Assembly: GCA_020636215.1 (NCBI GenBank) | Contig: JACJYG010000006.1 | Location: 1,240,001 to 1,304,000, forward strand | Source of the DNA: Lewinellaceae bacterium | Lineage (GTDB): Bacteria; Bacteroidota; Bacteroidia; Chitinophagales; Saprospiraceae | Reading direction: 5' to 3' | DNA: 64,000 nt | Shown: in pieces, positions 43,116-52,008 of the stretch | Numbering within the stretch: the stretch's first letter is position 1 | Layout: every line of letters starts with the position of its first letter | Program-made: the position numbers and the translations under genes | The notes under the pieces: generated by a model | Database searches by the model: none | The model's input: only the letters and a program-made list of their open reading frames with translations | Told to the model about the DNA's origin: nothing

Positions 43116-43123
43116 CAAATATA
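43116..43123 (-). promoter_or_regulatory. Candidate -7 promoter box for the antiporter gene
   Basis: The minus strand reads TATATTTG, matching TAnnTTTG, with an inferred leader of about 15 nt to the ATG at 43094. No -33 element is evident. Confidence 0.42.
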
Positions 43124-43212
43124 AGAAAGGTGGAGAGGTGGATGGGTTGAGAAATTGAAAAGTTAAAATGAAGTAAGGCCTTTATCGGGCACTCCGGCCC
43201 CTTTCTTTGTTC

Positions 43213-43250
43213 GGCTCGAAGGGACGGAACGCAAACACTTGAACACTCCT
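43213..43250 (-). repeat. Short remnant of the 107-bp dispersed element
   Basis: On the minus strand AGGAGTGTTCAAGTGTTTGC followed by GTTCCGTCCCTTCGAGCC resembles the first 38 bases of the element (copies at 3778-3883 and 32644-32750). It lies 58 bp upstream of the next gene start, but without tandem arrays. Confidence 0.55.
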
Positions 43251-43308
43251 TTTGGTAGGTAGGGCAATTCTTCCTACATTTAAATCCCCTAAAAAAAGAT
43301 TCCTAACC

Positions 43309-46300
43309 ATGAGAAATGTAACAACCCTTCTACTGTTCTTTTTATCCCTTTCTCTGGCCTGGCCAGCGCTGGCTCAAAAGGCCAAAAAAGAAAAGGAAAA
43401 AGAAGAGCAACCCAAGCACTATCTGGAAGAACTGTCCCTTTCGGGCCTGAAATTCCGATCAGTCGGCCCGGCGCTCACCTCCGGCCGCATCGCCGATTTT
43501 GCAGTCCATCCCGACAATCGCAGTATCTATTATGTCGCCTCCGCAGCGGGTGGCGTCTGGAAAACCGAAAATGCCGGTACGACCTATGAGCCCCTCTTCG
43601 ATGGCGAAGGCTCCTATTCCATCGGCTGCATTACCCTCGACCCCAACAACCCCAATGTCGTTTGGGTGGGTTCCGGCGAAAATAACAACCAGCGTTCTGT
43701 GGACTATGGCGATGGGGTCTACAAGTCAGAAGATGGCGGCAAGAGCTGGAAAAACATGGGGCTGAAGGCCTCCGAGCATATCGGTAAGATCATAGTCGAC
43801 CCGCGCGACTCGCGTGTTGTTTATGTAGCGGCCATCGGCCCCCTGTGGAATGAAGGCGGCGACCGCGGCGTTTTTAAAACCACCGATGGCGGTAAAACCT
43901 GGGAGCCCGTCCTGACAATCGATGAAAACACCGGTGTGACAGACCTGGTGATGGATCCTCGTAACCCCGATGTGCTATACGCCGCCGCATACCAGCGCAG
44001 GCGCCACGTCTTTACCTACGTCAGCGGTGGGCCGGGAAGCGGCATTTATAAAACTACGGATGGGGGTAAAACCTGGGAAAAGGCCAATAAAGGCCTGCCT
44101 TCCGTAGATATTGGCCGCATCGGCCTGGCCATTTCTCCTGCCAACCCCGAAGTGATCTATGCTATGGTGGAAGCCGCTCAGGATAAAGGCGGCTTTTTCC
44201 GTTCCACCAACCGTGCCGCCTCCTGGGAAAAGCAGAGCAGTTACTCTACTTCCGGCAATTACTACATCGAAATTACCGCCCACCCCACCAACCCGGATGT
44301 CGTTTTCGCTATGGATACCTACCTGCACTGGAGCCAGAATGGTGGAAAATCCTTCGAAGGAACTGACGGCGAACATAAGCACGTCGACAACCACGCCATG
44401 TGGATCGACCCCCAGCAACCCTCCTATTACCTCGTCGGCTGTGATGGAGGCATCTACGACAGTTACGACGCCGGTAAAACCTGGAACTTCAAGTCCAACC
44501 TGCCGGTCACTCAATTTTATAAAGTAGCCGTCGACAACGATGCGCCCTTTTATAACATTTATGGCGGCACGCAGGACAACTGGAGCCTGGGCGGCCCTTC
44601 CCGGACCCGCAGCGCTAGTGGCATTGTGAACGCAGATTGGGTCACTACCCACGGCGGAGACGGCTTCGAGTCACAGGTCGACCCCAATAACCCAAATATC
44701 GTTTACGCCCAACACCAGTATGGTGGCCTGGTGCGTTACGACCGGCAAAGTGGGGAGGAGACCGGCATTCAACCCAAGCCCAGGGAAGGGGAAGACGAAT
44801 ACCGTTGGAACTGGGATGCGCCGCTGGCTGTTTCCGAACATCTGCCCACCCGCATTTACTTTGCCGCCAATAAGCTGTTCCGTAGCGATAACCGCGGCAA
44901 TGCCTGGGCAGTCATCAGCCCCGACCTGACGCGCCAGATCGACCGCAATACGCTACCGGTTATGGGCCGTGTTCAGAGCATTGATGCGGTAGCTAAGAAC
45001 GAATCCACTTCTCCATACGGCACTATTGTCGCTTTTTCGGAAAGCCCGAAAAATCAAAACCTACTATATGTCGGCACAGATGACGGCCTGATCCAGATTA
45101 CCCAGGATGGTGGCCAGAACTGGACGAAAGTGGATGTCAATGATATTCCCGGCGCACCAGAGCGCACTTATGTCAATTATCTTTTGGCATCTCAGCAGGA
45201 TGAGAATGTGGTATACGCCGCTTTCAACCATCACAAATACGGCGACTTCAAGCCCTACCTCTTCAAGAGCACCGACAAAGGGCGCAGTTGGGTGAATATC
45301 AGCAACAACCTGCCGGAGCGGGGCTCTACCTACTGTATTGCCGAAGACCATATGGACCCCAATCTGTTGTTTGTCGGCACTGAGTTTGGCTGTTTCTTTT
45401 CCAACGATGGCGGCGGGCATTGGAAGCAGCTCAAGGCAGGCCTGCCTACTATTGCAGTGCGGGATTTGGCGATCCAGAAGCGGGAGAACGATCTGGTGCT
45501 GGCTACCTTCGGCCGCGGATTCTATGTGCTCGACGATTATTCCCCCTTACGGGCAGTTAATGAGGAAGCTATGAAGGCCGATGCGAGCGTCTTCCCCATC
45601 AAGGATGGGCTGATCTTCATTGAAAGGGAGCAGATTGGAGGAAAAGGCAAGAGCTATCAGGGCGATAACTTTTTTACCGCGGAGAACCCCCCGATCGGAG
45701 CTACTTTCACCTATTATGTTAAGGAGGAGGCGAAGACCTTGCGGGAAAAGCGCCGTGAGGAAGAGAAAAAGAAGATCAAGGACGGAGAGCCGATTCGTTA
45801 TCCGACTTACGAAGAACTGCAGGCCGAGGAGAAGGAAGAAGCGCCTTATCTGCTTTTCACGATCCGCAGTGCGGAGGGAGAAGTAGTCCGTAAGCTGCAG
45901 GCCGGGGTTTCCAAAGGCGTACAGCGCATTACCTGGGATGGCCGGCAGCCTTCCACCCGGCCGGTGCGCTCGTCTACTTCCGGTAATAAAGACGGCGGAA
46001 TACTGGCCATGCCAGGGGAATACACCGTTTCTCTTTCCAAAATAGTTAATGGCGAAGCGACGGAATTGGTGGCCCCGCAGCCCTTCCGCCTGCAGACCCT
46101 GGGCGGCGTAACCCTGCCCGCCGAAGACCGTGCCGCACTGGTGGCTTTCCAGGAAGAAGTACACGAGTTCAACCGTATCTTCAGCGGAGCGTCACGCCGG
46201 GTCAATGAAGCGGACGATCGCCTGGATTTGCTGGAGAAGGCCCTGGAAGTGACGCCCACGCCGACGGAAGGCCTGGCCGCTCGCATCAAGGATTTGAAAG

Positions 46301-46602
46301 AAGCGTTGAGAGAGATTAAAACAGCTCTGAATGGCGACGCCGTCGCCGCTCGCATCGATAAAGGCGCCGAGCCCGGCATCTCAGACCGGATGGGCGGCCT
46401 CATCTACTCCATGTGGGGCTCTACTTCTGCACCGACTGAAACGCAACGCGAAGCCTTGCGCATCGCCCAGAAGGAATTCAAACCCCTGGCGGCGCAAATC
46501 AACCAGCTCGTGGATGAAAAACTGAAAGCCCTGGAAGCGGATATGGATAATGCGGGAGCCCCGTATACGCCGGGAAGGGCGATTGATATGGGAAGGCAGT
46601 AG
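43309..46602 (+). CDS. Large secreted BNR/VPS10-type repeat protein
   Basis: A 1097-aa exported protein with signal peptide MRNVTTLLLFFLSLSLAWPALAQ at the ATG at 43309. Residues about 45-780 contain many BNR/Asp-box repeats (consensus TDGGKTWE, for example KSEDGGKSWKN, KTTDGGKTWEP, FSNDGGGHWKQ), forming beta-propellers like those of sortilin/VPS10 and photosystem-stability-factor-like proteins. A charged linker (RREEEKKKIKDGEPIRY) precedes a FlgD-like Ig part (TWDGRQPSTRPVR) and a helical C-terminal domain. Enzymatic activity cannot be deduced; similar proteins are abundant in Bacteroidota and often annotated as glycosyl hydrolases without proof. The stop codon TAG belongs to a CAGTAGN repeat. 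Confidence 0.85.
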   Translation: MRNVTTLLLFFLSLSLAWPALAQKAKKEKEKEEQPKHYLEELSLSGLKFRSVGPALTSGRIADFAVHPDNRSIYYVASAAGGVWKTENAGTTYEPLFDGEGSYSIGCITLDPNNPNVVWVGSGENNNQRSVDYGDGVYKSEDGGKSWKNMGLKASEHIGKIIVDPRDSRVVYVAAIGPLWNEGGDRGVFKTTDGGKTWEPVLTIDENTGVTDLVMDPRNPDVLYAAAYQRRRHVFTYVSGGPGSGIYKTTDGGKTWEKANKGLPSVDIGRIGLAISPANPEVIYAMVEAAQDKGGFFRSTNRAASWEKQSSYSTSGNYYIEITAHPTNPDVVFAMDTYLHWSQNGGKSFEGTDGEHKHVDNHAMWIDPQQPSYYLVGCDGGIYDSYDAGKTWNFKSNLPVTQFYKVAVDNDAPFYNIYGGTQDNWSLGGPSRTRSASGIVNADWVTTHGGDGFESQVDPNNPNIVYAQHQYGGLVRYDRQSGEETGIQPKPREGEDEYRWNWDAPLAVSEHLPTRIYFAANKLFRSDNRGNAWAVISPDLTRQIDRNTLPVMGRVQSIDAVAKNESTSPYGTIVAFSESPKNQNLLYVGTDDGLIQITQDGGQNWTKVDVNDIPGAPERTYVNYLLASQQDENVVYAAFNHHKYGDFKPYLFKSTDKGRSWVNISNNLPERGSTYCIAEDHMDPNLLFVGTEFGCFFSNDGGGHWKQLKAGLPTIAVRDLAIQKRENDLVLATFGRGFYVLDDYSPLRAVNEEAMKADASVFPIKDGLIFIEREQIGGKGKSYQGDNFFTAENPPIGATFTYYVKEEAKTLREKRREEEKKKIKDGEPIRYPTYEELQAEEKEEAPYLLFTIRSAEGEVVRKLQAGVSKGVQRITWDGRQPSTRPVRSSTSGNKDGGILAMPGEYTVSLSKIVNGEATELVAPQPFRLQTLGGVTLPAEDRAALVAFQEEVHEFNRIFSGASRRVNEADDRLDLLEKALEVTPTPTEGLAARIKDLKEALREIKTALNGDAVAARIDKGAEPGISDRMGGLIYSMWGSTSAPTETQREALRIAQKEFKPLAAQINQLVDEKLKALEADMDNAGAPYTPGRAIDMGRQ

Positions 46603-46631
46603 GCCAGTAGGCAGTAAACAGTAGACAGTAT
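46596..46631 (+). repeat. CAGTANN heptamer repeat at the BNR gene stop codon
   Basis: GGCAGTAGGC-CAGTAGG-CAGTAAA-CAGTAGA-CAGTATG; the first CAGTAG includes the last sense codon and the stop of the BNR protein gene. It is the same motif as at 19940-19965. Confidence 0.75.
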
Positions 46632-46643
46632 GTTAGAGATGTA

Positions 46644-46824
46644 AAGCGGCCACTTCGAGTGCAATGTCGTCAACTCTAGAATATCAAGCGTGGTTGTAAG
46701 GGGATGACTTCCCGCTCATCCCCTTACTTTTCGGGGCTTCCAATTTAGGAGGTGAACTAGAAGTCACCTCCTAAAAAGCTCACCATTCCTTAAGTTGACG
46801 CCATTACACTTCCAGTGGTCTCTT
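46644..46824. mobile_element. 181-bp element with imperfect terminal inverted repeats and two internal hairpins
   Basis: The ends 46644-46675 and 46793-46824 are inverted copies with 25 of 32 positions matching (shared core AGTTGACG-CATT-CACT). Between them are two perfect hairpins of the same geometry, each with 12-bp arms and an 8-nt loop: 46696-46727 (arm GTAAGGGGATGA) and 46744-46775 (arm TTTAGGAGGTGA). There is no ORF. It could be a MITE-like element or a structured RNA. Integron attC core sequences are not present. Confidence 0.6.
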
Positions 46825-47174
46825 CACTTTGCCCCGATGGCTTATACAAAGATTCCCCGCTGCATTACCGACTGGCGACATTAGATGCGAGTGCCCTTAG
46901 TTTATGTTAAGCAGGCAGAACATACGCCAGTCAGACTTGCTAATTCACCCGTATCGGGACCCACTTGTCTACCCGGCGGTAGCCAGGTAGAGTCCCTCAC
47001 GAACAAATAGGAATATTAATTCTTAACCTGCGCCACTAGAGGCCCGCGCTCCGGGCTTAAAAAACACGGGTTAGCGGGGCATTCCAGAGGGTATTTGTCA
47101 CGACAGTAACCAAGTGGCGCTATCAGCGCCCCTGTTTTTCGCTGGCTTCTTCCAAATCAAAAAATCTAAGCACC
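46825..47174. other. Non-coding region downstream of the 181-bp element
   Basis: No gene is supported. Smaller inverted repeats continue: GACTGGCG (near 46870) with CGCCAGTC (near 46930), TATGTT/AACATA between them, CCCG-TAT-CGGG near 46950-46961, and CTACC/GGTAG-type arms near 46975-46991. The GC-rich segment at 47040-47130 has no clear structure. This may belong to the same structured unit or be the remains of an insertion sequence. Confidence 0.5.
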
Positions 47175-48080
47175 ATGTTCCAAAACACCCTACTGTCCCT
47201 ACTACTGTTGTCCTCCACTTTCCTCCTTGCCCAGCAGGAGCCCGACACCAGCCGTTTTTTTGAAATCGCCAACCCACATTACCTGCCCGGGCAGGGCCCG
47301 GCGGTGATGATCGATGCTTCGCATCACAATTTCCACACCCTCGACGGCCGCTACCGCGCTTTTGGCAATGTGCTGGAAGCGGATGGTTATCGCCTGTTTT
47401 CATTAGATACAGTATTTAGTGCGGAAAGCCTGAAGGAGGTGGGCATATTGGTGATCTCCAATCCATTGCATCCTTCCAATGAAGACGCCTGGGCTTTGCC
47501 AACGCCTTCGGCATTCACGGTGGAAGAAATTGCGGCAGTCCGGCAGTGGGTGGCGGAGGGCGGCAGCTTGTTCTTGATTGCGGACCATATGCCTTTTGCC
47601 GGGGCTGCCCATGATCTGGCTCGTGCATTTGGCTTCGAATACCTCAATTGCTTTGCCCTGGACGGACGTCATCGCAGTGTGGAATATTTCACCCGGCAGG
47701 CGGGTACCTTGCGTAGCAATGAAATAACTGATGGCAATGCTTCCGGCGAAGATGTCGATTCCATAGTCACTTTTACCGGAAGCGCCTTTCTGATCCCCCC
47801 GACGGCGACACCTGTCATCGCCCTCGACGAACACTACACGCTCCTCTTGCCGCAGGAGGCCTGGGAATTCAATGATGATACACCTTTTGTGTCCGCAGCA
47901 GGCTATTATCAGTTGGCCTGCCGAACCTTTGGTAAAGGGAAAGTTTTCGTTTCTGGTGAAGCAGCCATGTTCAGCGCCCAACTGGCCGGCCCCAACCGTT
48001 TGCCGATGGGCATGAACAACCCGGCGGCCGGGCAGAATGTGCAGCTTCTGCTGAATATGCTGCATTGGCTGACAAACTGA
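47175..48080 (+). CDS. Secreted protein with DUF4350/GATase-like fold, unknown function
   Basis: A 301-aa exported protein with leader MFQNTLLSLLLLSSTFLLAQ. The body reads like a type 1 glutamine amidotransferase-like or DUF4350 fold: VMIDASHHNFHTLDGRYRAFG, VGILVISNPLHPSN, AAVRQWVAEGGSLFLIADH, and a final GKGKVFVSGEAAMFSAQL. These order-of-strand blocks are used in ThuA and DUF4350 proteins for binding rather than catalysis; a nucleophilic Cys elbow is not obvious. No operon partner is evident. Confidence 0.75.
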   Translation: MFQNTLLSLLLLSSTFLLAQQEPDTSRFFEIANPHYLPGQGPAVMIDASHHNFHTLDGRYRAFGNVLEADGYRLFSLDTVFSAESLKEVGILVISNPLHPSNEDAWALPTPSAFTVEEIAAVRQWVAEGGSLFLIADHMPFAGAAHDLARAFGFEYLNCFALDGRHRSVEYFTRQAGTLRSNEITDGNASGEDVDSIVTFTGSAFLIPPTATPVIALDEHYTLLLPQEAWEFNDDTPFVSAAGYYQLACRTFGKGKVFVSGEAAMFSAQLAGPNRLPMGMNNPAAGQNVQLLLNMLHWLTN

Positions 48081-48503
48081 TCAAACCTCCCAATCGGTGC
48101 TTTTCCGGTAAACGACGCCTTTAAACAGGGCCACCATTTCGCCGTCCTGGTTTTTGACTTCAACCCGATATAGCCCGATGCGCTGGCTCAGGTGGTCTTC
48201 GGTAGCGGAAGCAGTAAGGATGTCGCCTTCGCGGAGGGGAAGCGTATGGGAGATAGAGGTTTCAACACTAACGGCATGTTTGCCACGGGAGTTGGAAGCA
48301 AAGGCCAGGGCGCTGTCAGCCAGGCTGAAGGTAATGCCACCGTGGGCAATACTAAAGCCGTTGAGCATTTCGCGCCGTACCTTCATGCGCAACACACAGC
48401 GGCCGGGGCTAACCTCCTGGCGTTCGATCCCAAGCCACTGGCTGAAAGGGTCATTGTCGAACATCTGGCTGACGATGCGGCGGGCTTTTTCTTCAGGCGA
48501 CAT
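48081..48503 (-). CDS. Hotdog-fold acyl-CoA thioesterase, PaaI-like
   Basis: A 140-aa thioesterase. The hotdog hallmark MLNGFSIAHGGITFSLADSALAFASN contains HGG followed by the catalytic Asp. SVETSISHTLPLREGDILTASA and LYRVEVKNQDGEMVALFKGVVYRK complete the fold. PaaI/PaaD proteins hydrolyse (hydroxy)phenylacetyl-CoA, but with no paa genes nearby the substrate here is open. The start overlaps no other gene and the stop faces the DUF4350-like gene with no gap. Confidence 0.9.
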   Translation of the reverse strand: MSPEEKARRIVSQMFDNDPFSQWLGIERQEVSPGRCVLRMKVRREMLNGFSIAHGGITFSLADSALAFASNSRGKHAVSVETSISHTLPLREGDILTASATEDHLSQRIGLYRVEVKNQDGEMVALFKGVVYRKSTDWEV

Positions 48504-48843
48504 AAATATTGGGTTGAAATGTTACAAATCTCTGGAATCCGGGAAAAAGAAGGCAAGCTTTTGTCAAAAAACAAAAAGCCATCCTCCAAACGGGCGCTCT
48601 TAGAGCGCTTACCTTGACAATTTAACCGAAATGGGCGTACTTGTGAGCTAATTCCGCAATATTCCCTATCTTGGGATGGAATAAAATCTGGTATTATTCA
48701 GGCAGCGCATTCCCCGGTAATCGGGTCTAAATGACAGAGGCTGAGTTGAAAACACCCTGCGCGCCTGGCAATTTAACGTTCGTCCCGGCTTGCATTTTGG
48801 GGAAGGAAAAGTGGTGTGAGCCGAACGGATCAATTGCATTCCT
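48504..48843. other. Divergent intergenic region before the ECF sigma gene
   Basis: No gene is seen in these 340 bp. A GCGCTC-TTA-GAGCGC hairpin lies at about 48594-48608. The region should contain the promoters of the thioesterase and of the sigma factor, but no box close to TAnnTTTG was found for either; an ECF-type autoregulated promoter would not show that motif. Confidence 0.5.
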
Positions 48844-49380
48844 GTGACGGAAAGAGAACTGATCAAAGGCTGTATCAGGGAGGACCGACAATGCCAACAG
48901 GAATTGTTCAGTCGCTACGCTGGTAAAATGTTGGGGGTATGCCTGCGGTATACCCGCCATGAGATGGAAGCCGAAGACATTCTACAGGATGCTTTTATCA
49001 AGGTTTTCGATCATATCGATAAGTTCGAATTCAAAGGCTCTTTCGAAGGTTGGATTCGGCGGATCGTTATAAACACTGCCCTCAAGAACTACAGCAAAAA
49101 AAGCTTTAGACACGAGCAGATCGGGTTGGAAAGCCAGCCTGAATTACCCATGGAACCGGATATTTACGCACATCTTCAGGAAGAGGAATTGCTCCGCCTT
49201 ATTGCCCGCTTGCCGGATGGTTACCGTATCGTTTTCAACCTTTACGCGATTGAAGGGTACAACCATAAGGAAATAGCAGATCTGCTGGGCATACAGGAGA
49301 GTACTTCCCGCTCACAGTTAGTAAAAGCCAGGAAGATGTTGCAGGTTATGATCATCGATTTGCAAAAGATCGCGGTATGA
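48844..49380 (+). CDS. ECF-type RNA polymerase sigma factor (first cassette)
   Basis: A 178-aa group IV sigma factor. Region 2 spans about 23-85 (LFSRYAGKMLGVCLRYTRHE, EDILQDAFIKVFDHI, FEGWIRRIVINTA) and region 4 about 120-170 (LPDGYRIVFNLYAIEGYNHK EIADLLGI with a helix-turn-helix). The start is GTG at 48844. Its stop overlaps the next gene as ATGA, so it is co-translated with the presumed anti-sigma protein. Confidence 0.93.
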   Translation: MTERELIKGCIREDRQCQQELFSRYAGKMLGVCLRYTRHEMEAEDILQDAFIKVFDHIDKFEFKGSFEGWIRRIVINTALKNYSKKSFRHEQIGLESQPELPMEPDIYAHLQEEELLRLIARLPDGYRIVFNLYAIEGYNHKEIADLLGIQESTSRSQLVKARKMLQVMIIDLQKIAV

Positions 49381-50708
49381 ACAAGCACTACCCCTTGGAT
49401 GAGGCGTTTCGGAAAAAGTTGAGGGACTTTGCCCCCGAGCCGCCGATGCATCTGTGGGAACAAATAGAACAAGAACGAAACTGGAGGCACCGTTTCCTGA
49501 ACAAGGCCCGGCAGCATCAGCCTCTGGTTGTCCTCGGCGGAGCGATCTTACTGGTTGGCCTAAGTTGGCTGGCCTGGCCCATCCAGCCGCCCGTGCTCCA
49601 GAGTTTTCCCGTACCCTTGTCTACCGCTGTTGCTTCTCTCGCTCCTCCTGAAAAAGAATCTGTTTCAACACTTCCCCGTTTACAAAATACCGCTCCCCCC
49701 CTCATTAACCAAAATGGTTCGCCGGCTCTGGCCTCCAATATAATAAAGCCTATCGCCTTGCCGGGTACAAACACTTCATCAGAAGTAACGGCAGGGATAA
49801 ACGCCGAAGCCTTTCCAGCGGAAGGCCAGATGAGCCAAGAGCAGCAAACTGTAGCCTTCTCGTTGCCGGAAGTGCGCCCGTTCCGGGACCCCCTCCCTCC
49901 GGTATTGCCTACTTTGATGGAGCAGGAAACTGAAAAAGAGCCCGGCCTACTCAAAAACTTGTTCTCTCCCGAACCCAAGTGCGCCGAGTTTGGCCATGGC
50001 GTCTGGAGCTTCTACCTGGATGCGCTGGCCTCCCCCGACCTCTCCATCCGCCAAATGCAACCCCGCAACCCGGAGTATGAAGAGTACGTCCAATCCCGCC
50101 GCGAAACGGAATCCAATATGTTGGCCTTTAGCGGCGCCCTGCGTTTGTCGATGGTCTCAGATAAAGGGCTGGCGGTTCGCACCGGGATCAACTACTCCCA
50201 GATCAATGAAAAATTTACTTACTTCAGCGGAAGTGAAGAGATCATCCAATATATTAACCGCTATGATCAGGATGGCAACGTCATCGGTACGGATACCCTG
50301 ATCGAAGTGGGCGCCCGGCATAAGGTCACTCACAACCAGTACCGCATGCTCGATATCCCATTTCTGCTAGGCTATGAGATCGGCAAAGGAAGACTGGGCG
50401 TTTCTCTTAATGGCGGCGCCTACCTCAACCTGTTGTTCCGGCAGAAAGGAGACTTTCTCTCCCCACAGGACCTGCGCCCAGTCAGCTTCGATTCCGGCAA
50501 TCCCGATGCGTATCCTGCCTTCAAACAGCAGGTGGGCCTGGGATGGTACGGCAGCATCGGTTTCGCTTACCGAACCAGCGGCAACCTTCAGATCGTGCTG
50601 GAACCCCACTTTAAAATATTCCCCAAATCCGTTACCCGCGACCAGTACGCCGTCACCCAGCGTTATATGAGCACGGGCCTGTTCATCGGCCTTCGACAGC
50701 AGCTTTGA
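49377..50708 (+). CDS. Anti-sigma / outer-membrane beta-barrel fusion protein (Dma-like)
   Basis: A 443-aa protein with four parts: a cytoplasmic, charged tail (1-47) containing MHLWEQIEQERNW; one hydrophobic helix at about 49-69 (LVVLGGAILLVGLSWLAW); a long Pro/Ser/Thr/Gln-rich linker (70-200); and a C-terminal domain (205-443) with alternating hydrophobic beta-strands ending in YMSTGLFIGLRQQL, like an OmpA/PorT-type eight-stranded barrel. No signal peptide. This layout matches dual membrane-spanning anti-sigma factors (Dma) reported from Bacteroides thetaiotaomicron (from memory), which link the outer membrane to a cytoplasmic ECF sigma factor. The ATGA overlap with the sigma gene supports this. 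The linker is long enough to cross the periplasm if extended. Confidence 0.82.
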   Translation: MNKHYPLDEAFRKKLRDFAPEPPMHLWEQIEQERNWRHRFLNKARQHQPLVVLGGAILLVGLSWLAWPIQPPVLQSFPVPLSTAVASLAPPEKESVSTLPRLQNTAPPLINQNGSPALASNIIKPIALPGTNTSSEVTAGINAEAFPAEGQMSQEQQTVAFSLPEVRPFRDPLPPVLPTLMEQETEKEPGLLKNLFSPEPKCAEFGHGVWSFYLDALASPDLSIRQMQPRNPEYEEYVQSRRETESNMLAFSGALRLSMVSDKGLAVRTGINYSQINEKFTYFSGSEEIIQYINRYDQDGNVIGTDTLIEVGARHKVTHNQYRMLDIPFLLGYEIGKGRLGVSLNGGAYLNLLFRQKGDFLSPQDLRPVSFDSGNPDAYPAFKQQVGLGWYGSIGFAYRTSGNLQIVLEPHFKIFPKSVTRDQYAVTQRYMSTGLFIGLRQQL

Positions 50709-50842
50709 GTTGCAGTTTTCTGCTTTTGGGTTACCTGTTTGGCAGCCATTCTCTCAACAACTAATAAACTAATACCTACTTCATCCAACCGGGGTGCAAC
50801 CTCTGTGCGAAGCAATTGTCCCTAGGGTTAGAAGTTGAAGTT

Positions 50843-51451
50843 ATGTCTGTGCTGAAGCCATCACCCGATGTAGAATACAATCACCTGAAATTGGATTACG
50901 CAAGCACACACCAGGACATCGTCGAAAAATGCAAGCGCGGCAACCGGCGAGCCCAGTTTGAGCTGTATCGCCTGTATTCCAGAGCGATGTTTAACGTGTG
51001 TCTGCGCATGGTCCGCCAGGAGCAGGACGCAGAGGATCTGTTGCAGAATTCCTTTGTCGACGTGTTTACCAAGCTACACACCTTCCGGTATCAATCTTCG
51101 GTAGGGGCCTGGATAAAACGGATCGTCGTCAATAACTGCATCAACCATCTGAAACGGAACCAGCTCTTTCTGGAAGAGCTTCAGGAGCATCATGCCGACA
51201 TCTCAGCGGAAGAACGGGAAGAACCCATAATGGAACTACACCTAAGTGTCAATTTAGTTAAGAGTGCAATGGAATGCCTGCCGGAAGGATATCGGGTAGT
51301 GTTTTCCCTGTATCTTCTGGAAGGCTATGACCATAAGGAAATCGCCGATATCCTGGATATTTCCGAGGCCACTTCCAAATCGCAGTTTAGCCGCGCCAGG
51401 AAAAAGCTTAAAGAAATTATTCAATCGGAAAAATTAACATCAAATTATTAA
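50843..51451 (+). CDS. ECF-type RNA polymerase sigma factor (second cassette)
   Basis: A 202-aa sigma factor. Region 2: AQFELYRLYSRAMFNVCLRM, EQDAEDLLQNSFVDVFTKL, SVGAWIKRIVVNNCINHLKR. Region 4: MECLPEGYRVVFSLYLLEGY, DHKEIADILDISEATSKSQF. The ATG at 50843 is preferred over a TTG nine codons upstream. It shares the Bacteroidetes-type region 4 with the first cassette factor, but the two are clearly diverged. It is followed 5 bp later by an anti-sigma-like membrane protein. Confidence 0.93.
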   Translation: MSVLKPSPDVEYNHLKLDYASTHQDIVEKCKRGNRRAQFELYRLYSRAMFNVCLRMVRQEQDAEDLLQNSFVDVFTKLHTFRYQSSVGAWIKRIVVNNCINHLKRNQLFLEELQEHHADISAEEREEPIMELHLSVNLVKSAMECLPEGYRVVFSLYLLEGYDHKEIADILDISEATSKSQFSRARKKLKEIIQSEKLTSNY

Positions 51452-51456
51452 CAACA

Positions 51457-52008
51457 ATGCAGCGCGACCATCTTGAGCAGTTTGTTTTGGACAACAGGGA
51501 AGCCTTCGATGATGCTATTCCCGGCCTGCAGGTGTGGGGGGGTATCACCCGGGAGCTGGACAAACGCCGGCGCCGGCGCCTTATCGCATGGCGGATTACA
51601 CAGATAGCCGCCGCTATTTCTATATTATTGGTTTGCGGAGCTCTGCTGGGAGAATATGCCTTCAACTTGCGTGGCCGGCAAACCGCTTCGCTCGAACAGA
51701 TCGCTCCACACTACGCTGAACTGGAAGCTTATTACCAGAAACAGATACAGCAGCGGTCTACTCAGTTGGCGTCCTATTCCTACGATGCATCGGTGGAACG
51801 GGACCTGTCGCAACTAGACAAAGCCATGCAGGAATTGAGGGAAGAGCTGGCCCATGCGCCCAAAGGCAGTGAAGAAGAGATCATCGAGAATCTGATCAAA
51901 AACTACAAGGCTAAAGCCGCTATTTTAGAACGAGTGCTGGATCGCCTGAAAACAGCAGAACCCGGCGAAGAACAACCAGAAGAAGAACATGAGCAAGTTA
52001 GTATTTAG
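51457..52008 (+). CDS. Anti-sigma-like single-pass membrane protein
   Basis: A 183-aa protein with a 45-residue cytoplasmic N-terminus (FVLDNREAFDDAIPGLQVWG GITRELDKRRRRR), one membrane helix at about 48-68 (ITQIAAAISILLVCGALLGE), and a periplasmic part that is predicted coiled coil (LDKAMQELREELAHAPKGSE EEIIENLIKNYKAKAAILER). No zinc-binding ZAS motif is present. The position between a sigma factor and an envelope protein suggests an anti-sigma role. The last 20 bp overlap the next gene. Confidence 0.8.
   Translation: MQRDHLEQFVLDNREAFDDAIPGLQVWGGITRELDKRRRRRLIAWRITQIAAAISILLVCGALLGEYAFNLRGRQTASLEQIAPHYAELEAYYQKQIQQRSTQLASYSYDASVERDLSQLDKAMQELREELAHAPKGSEEEIIENLIKNYKAKAAILERVLDRLKTAEPGEEQPEEEHEQVSI

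Noticed and set aside
46644..46824. Integron attC site
   Set aside because: The inverted ends lack the RYYYAAC/GTTRRRY core sites, and there is no integrase or cassette array.
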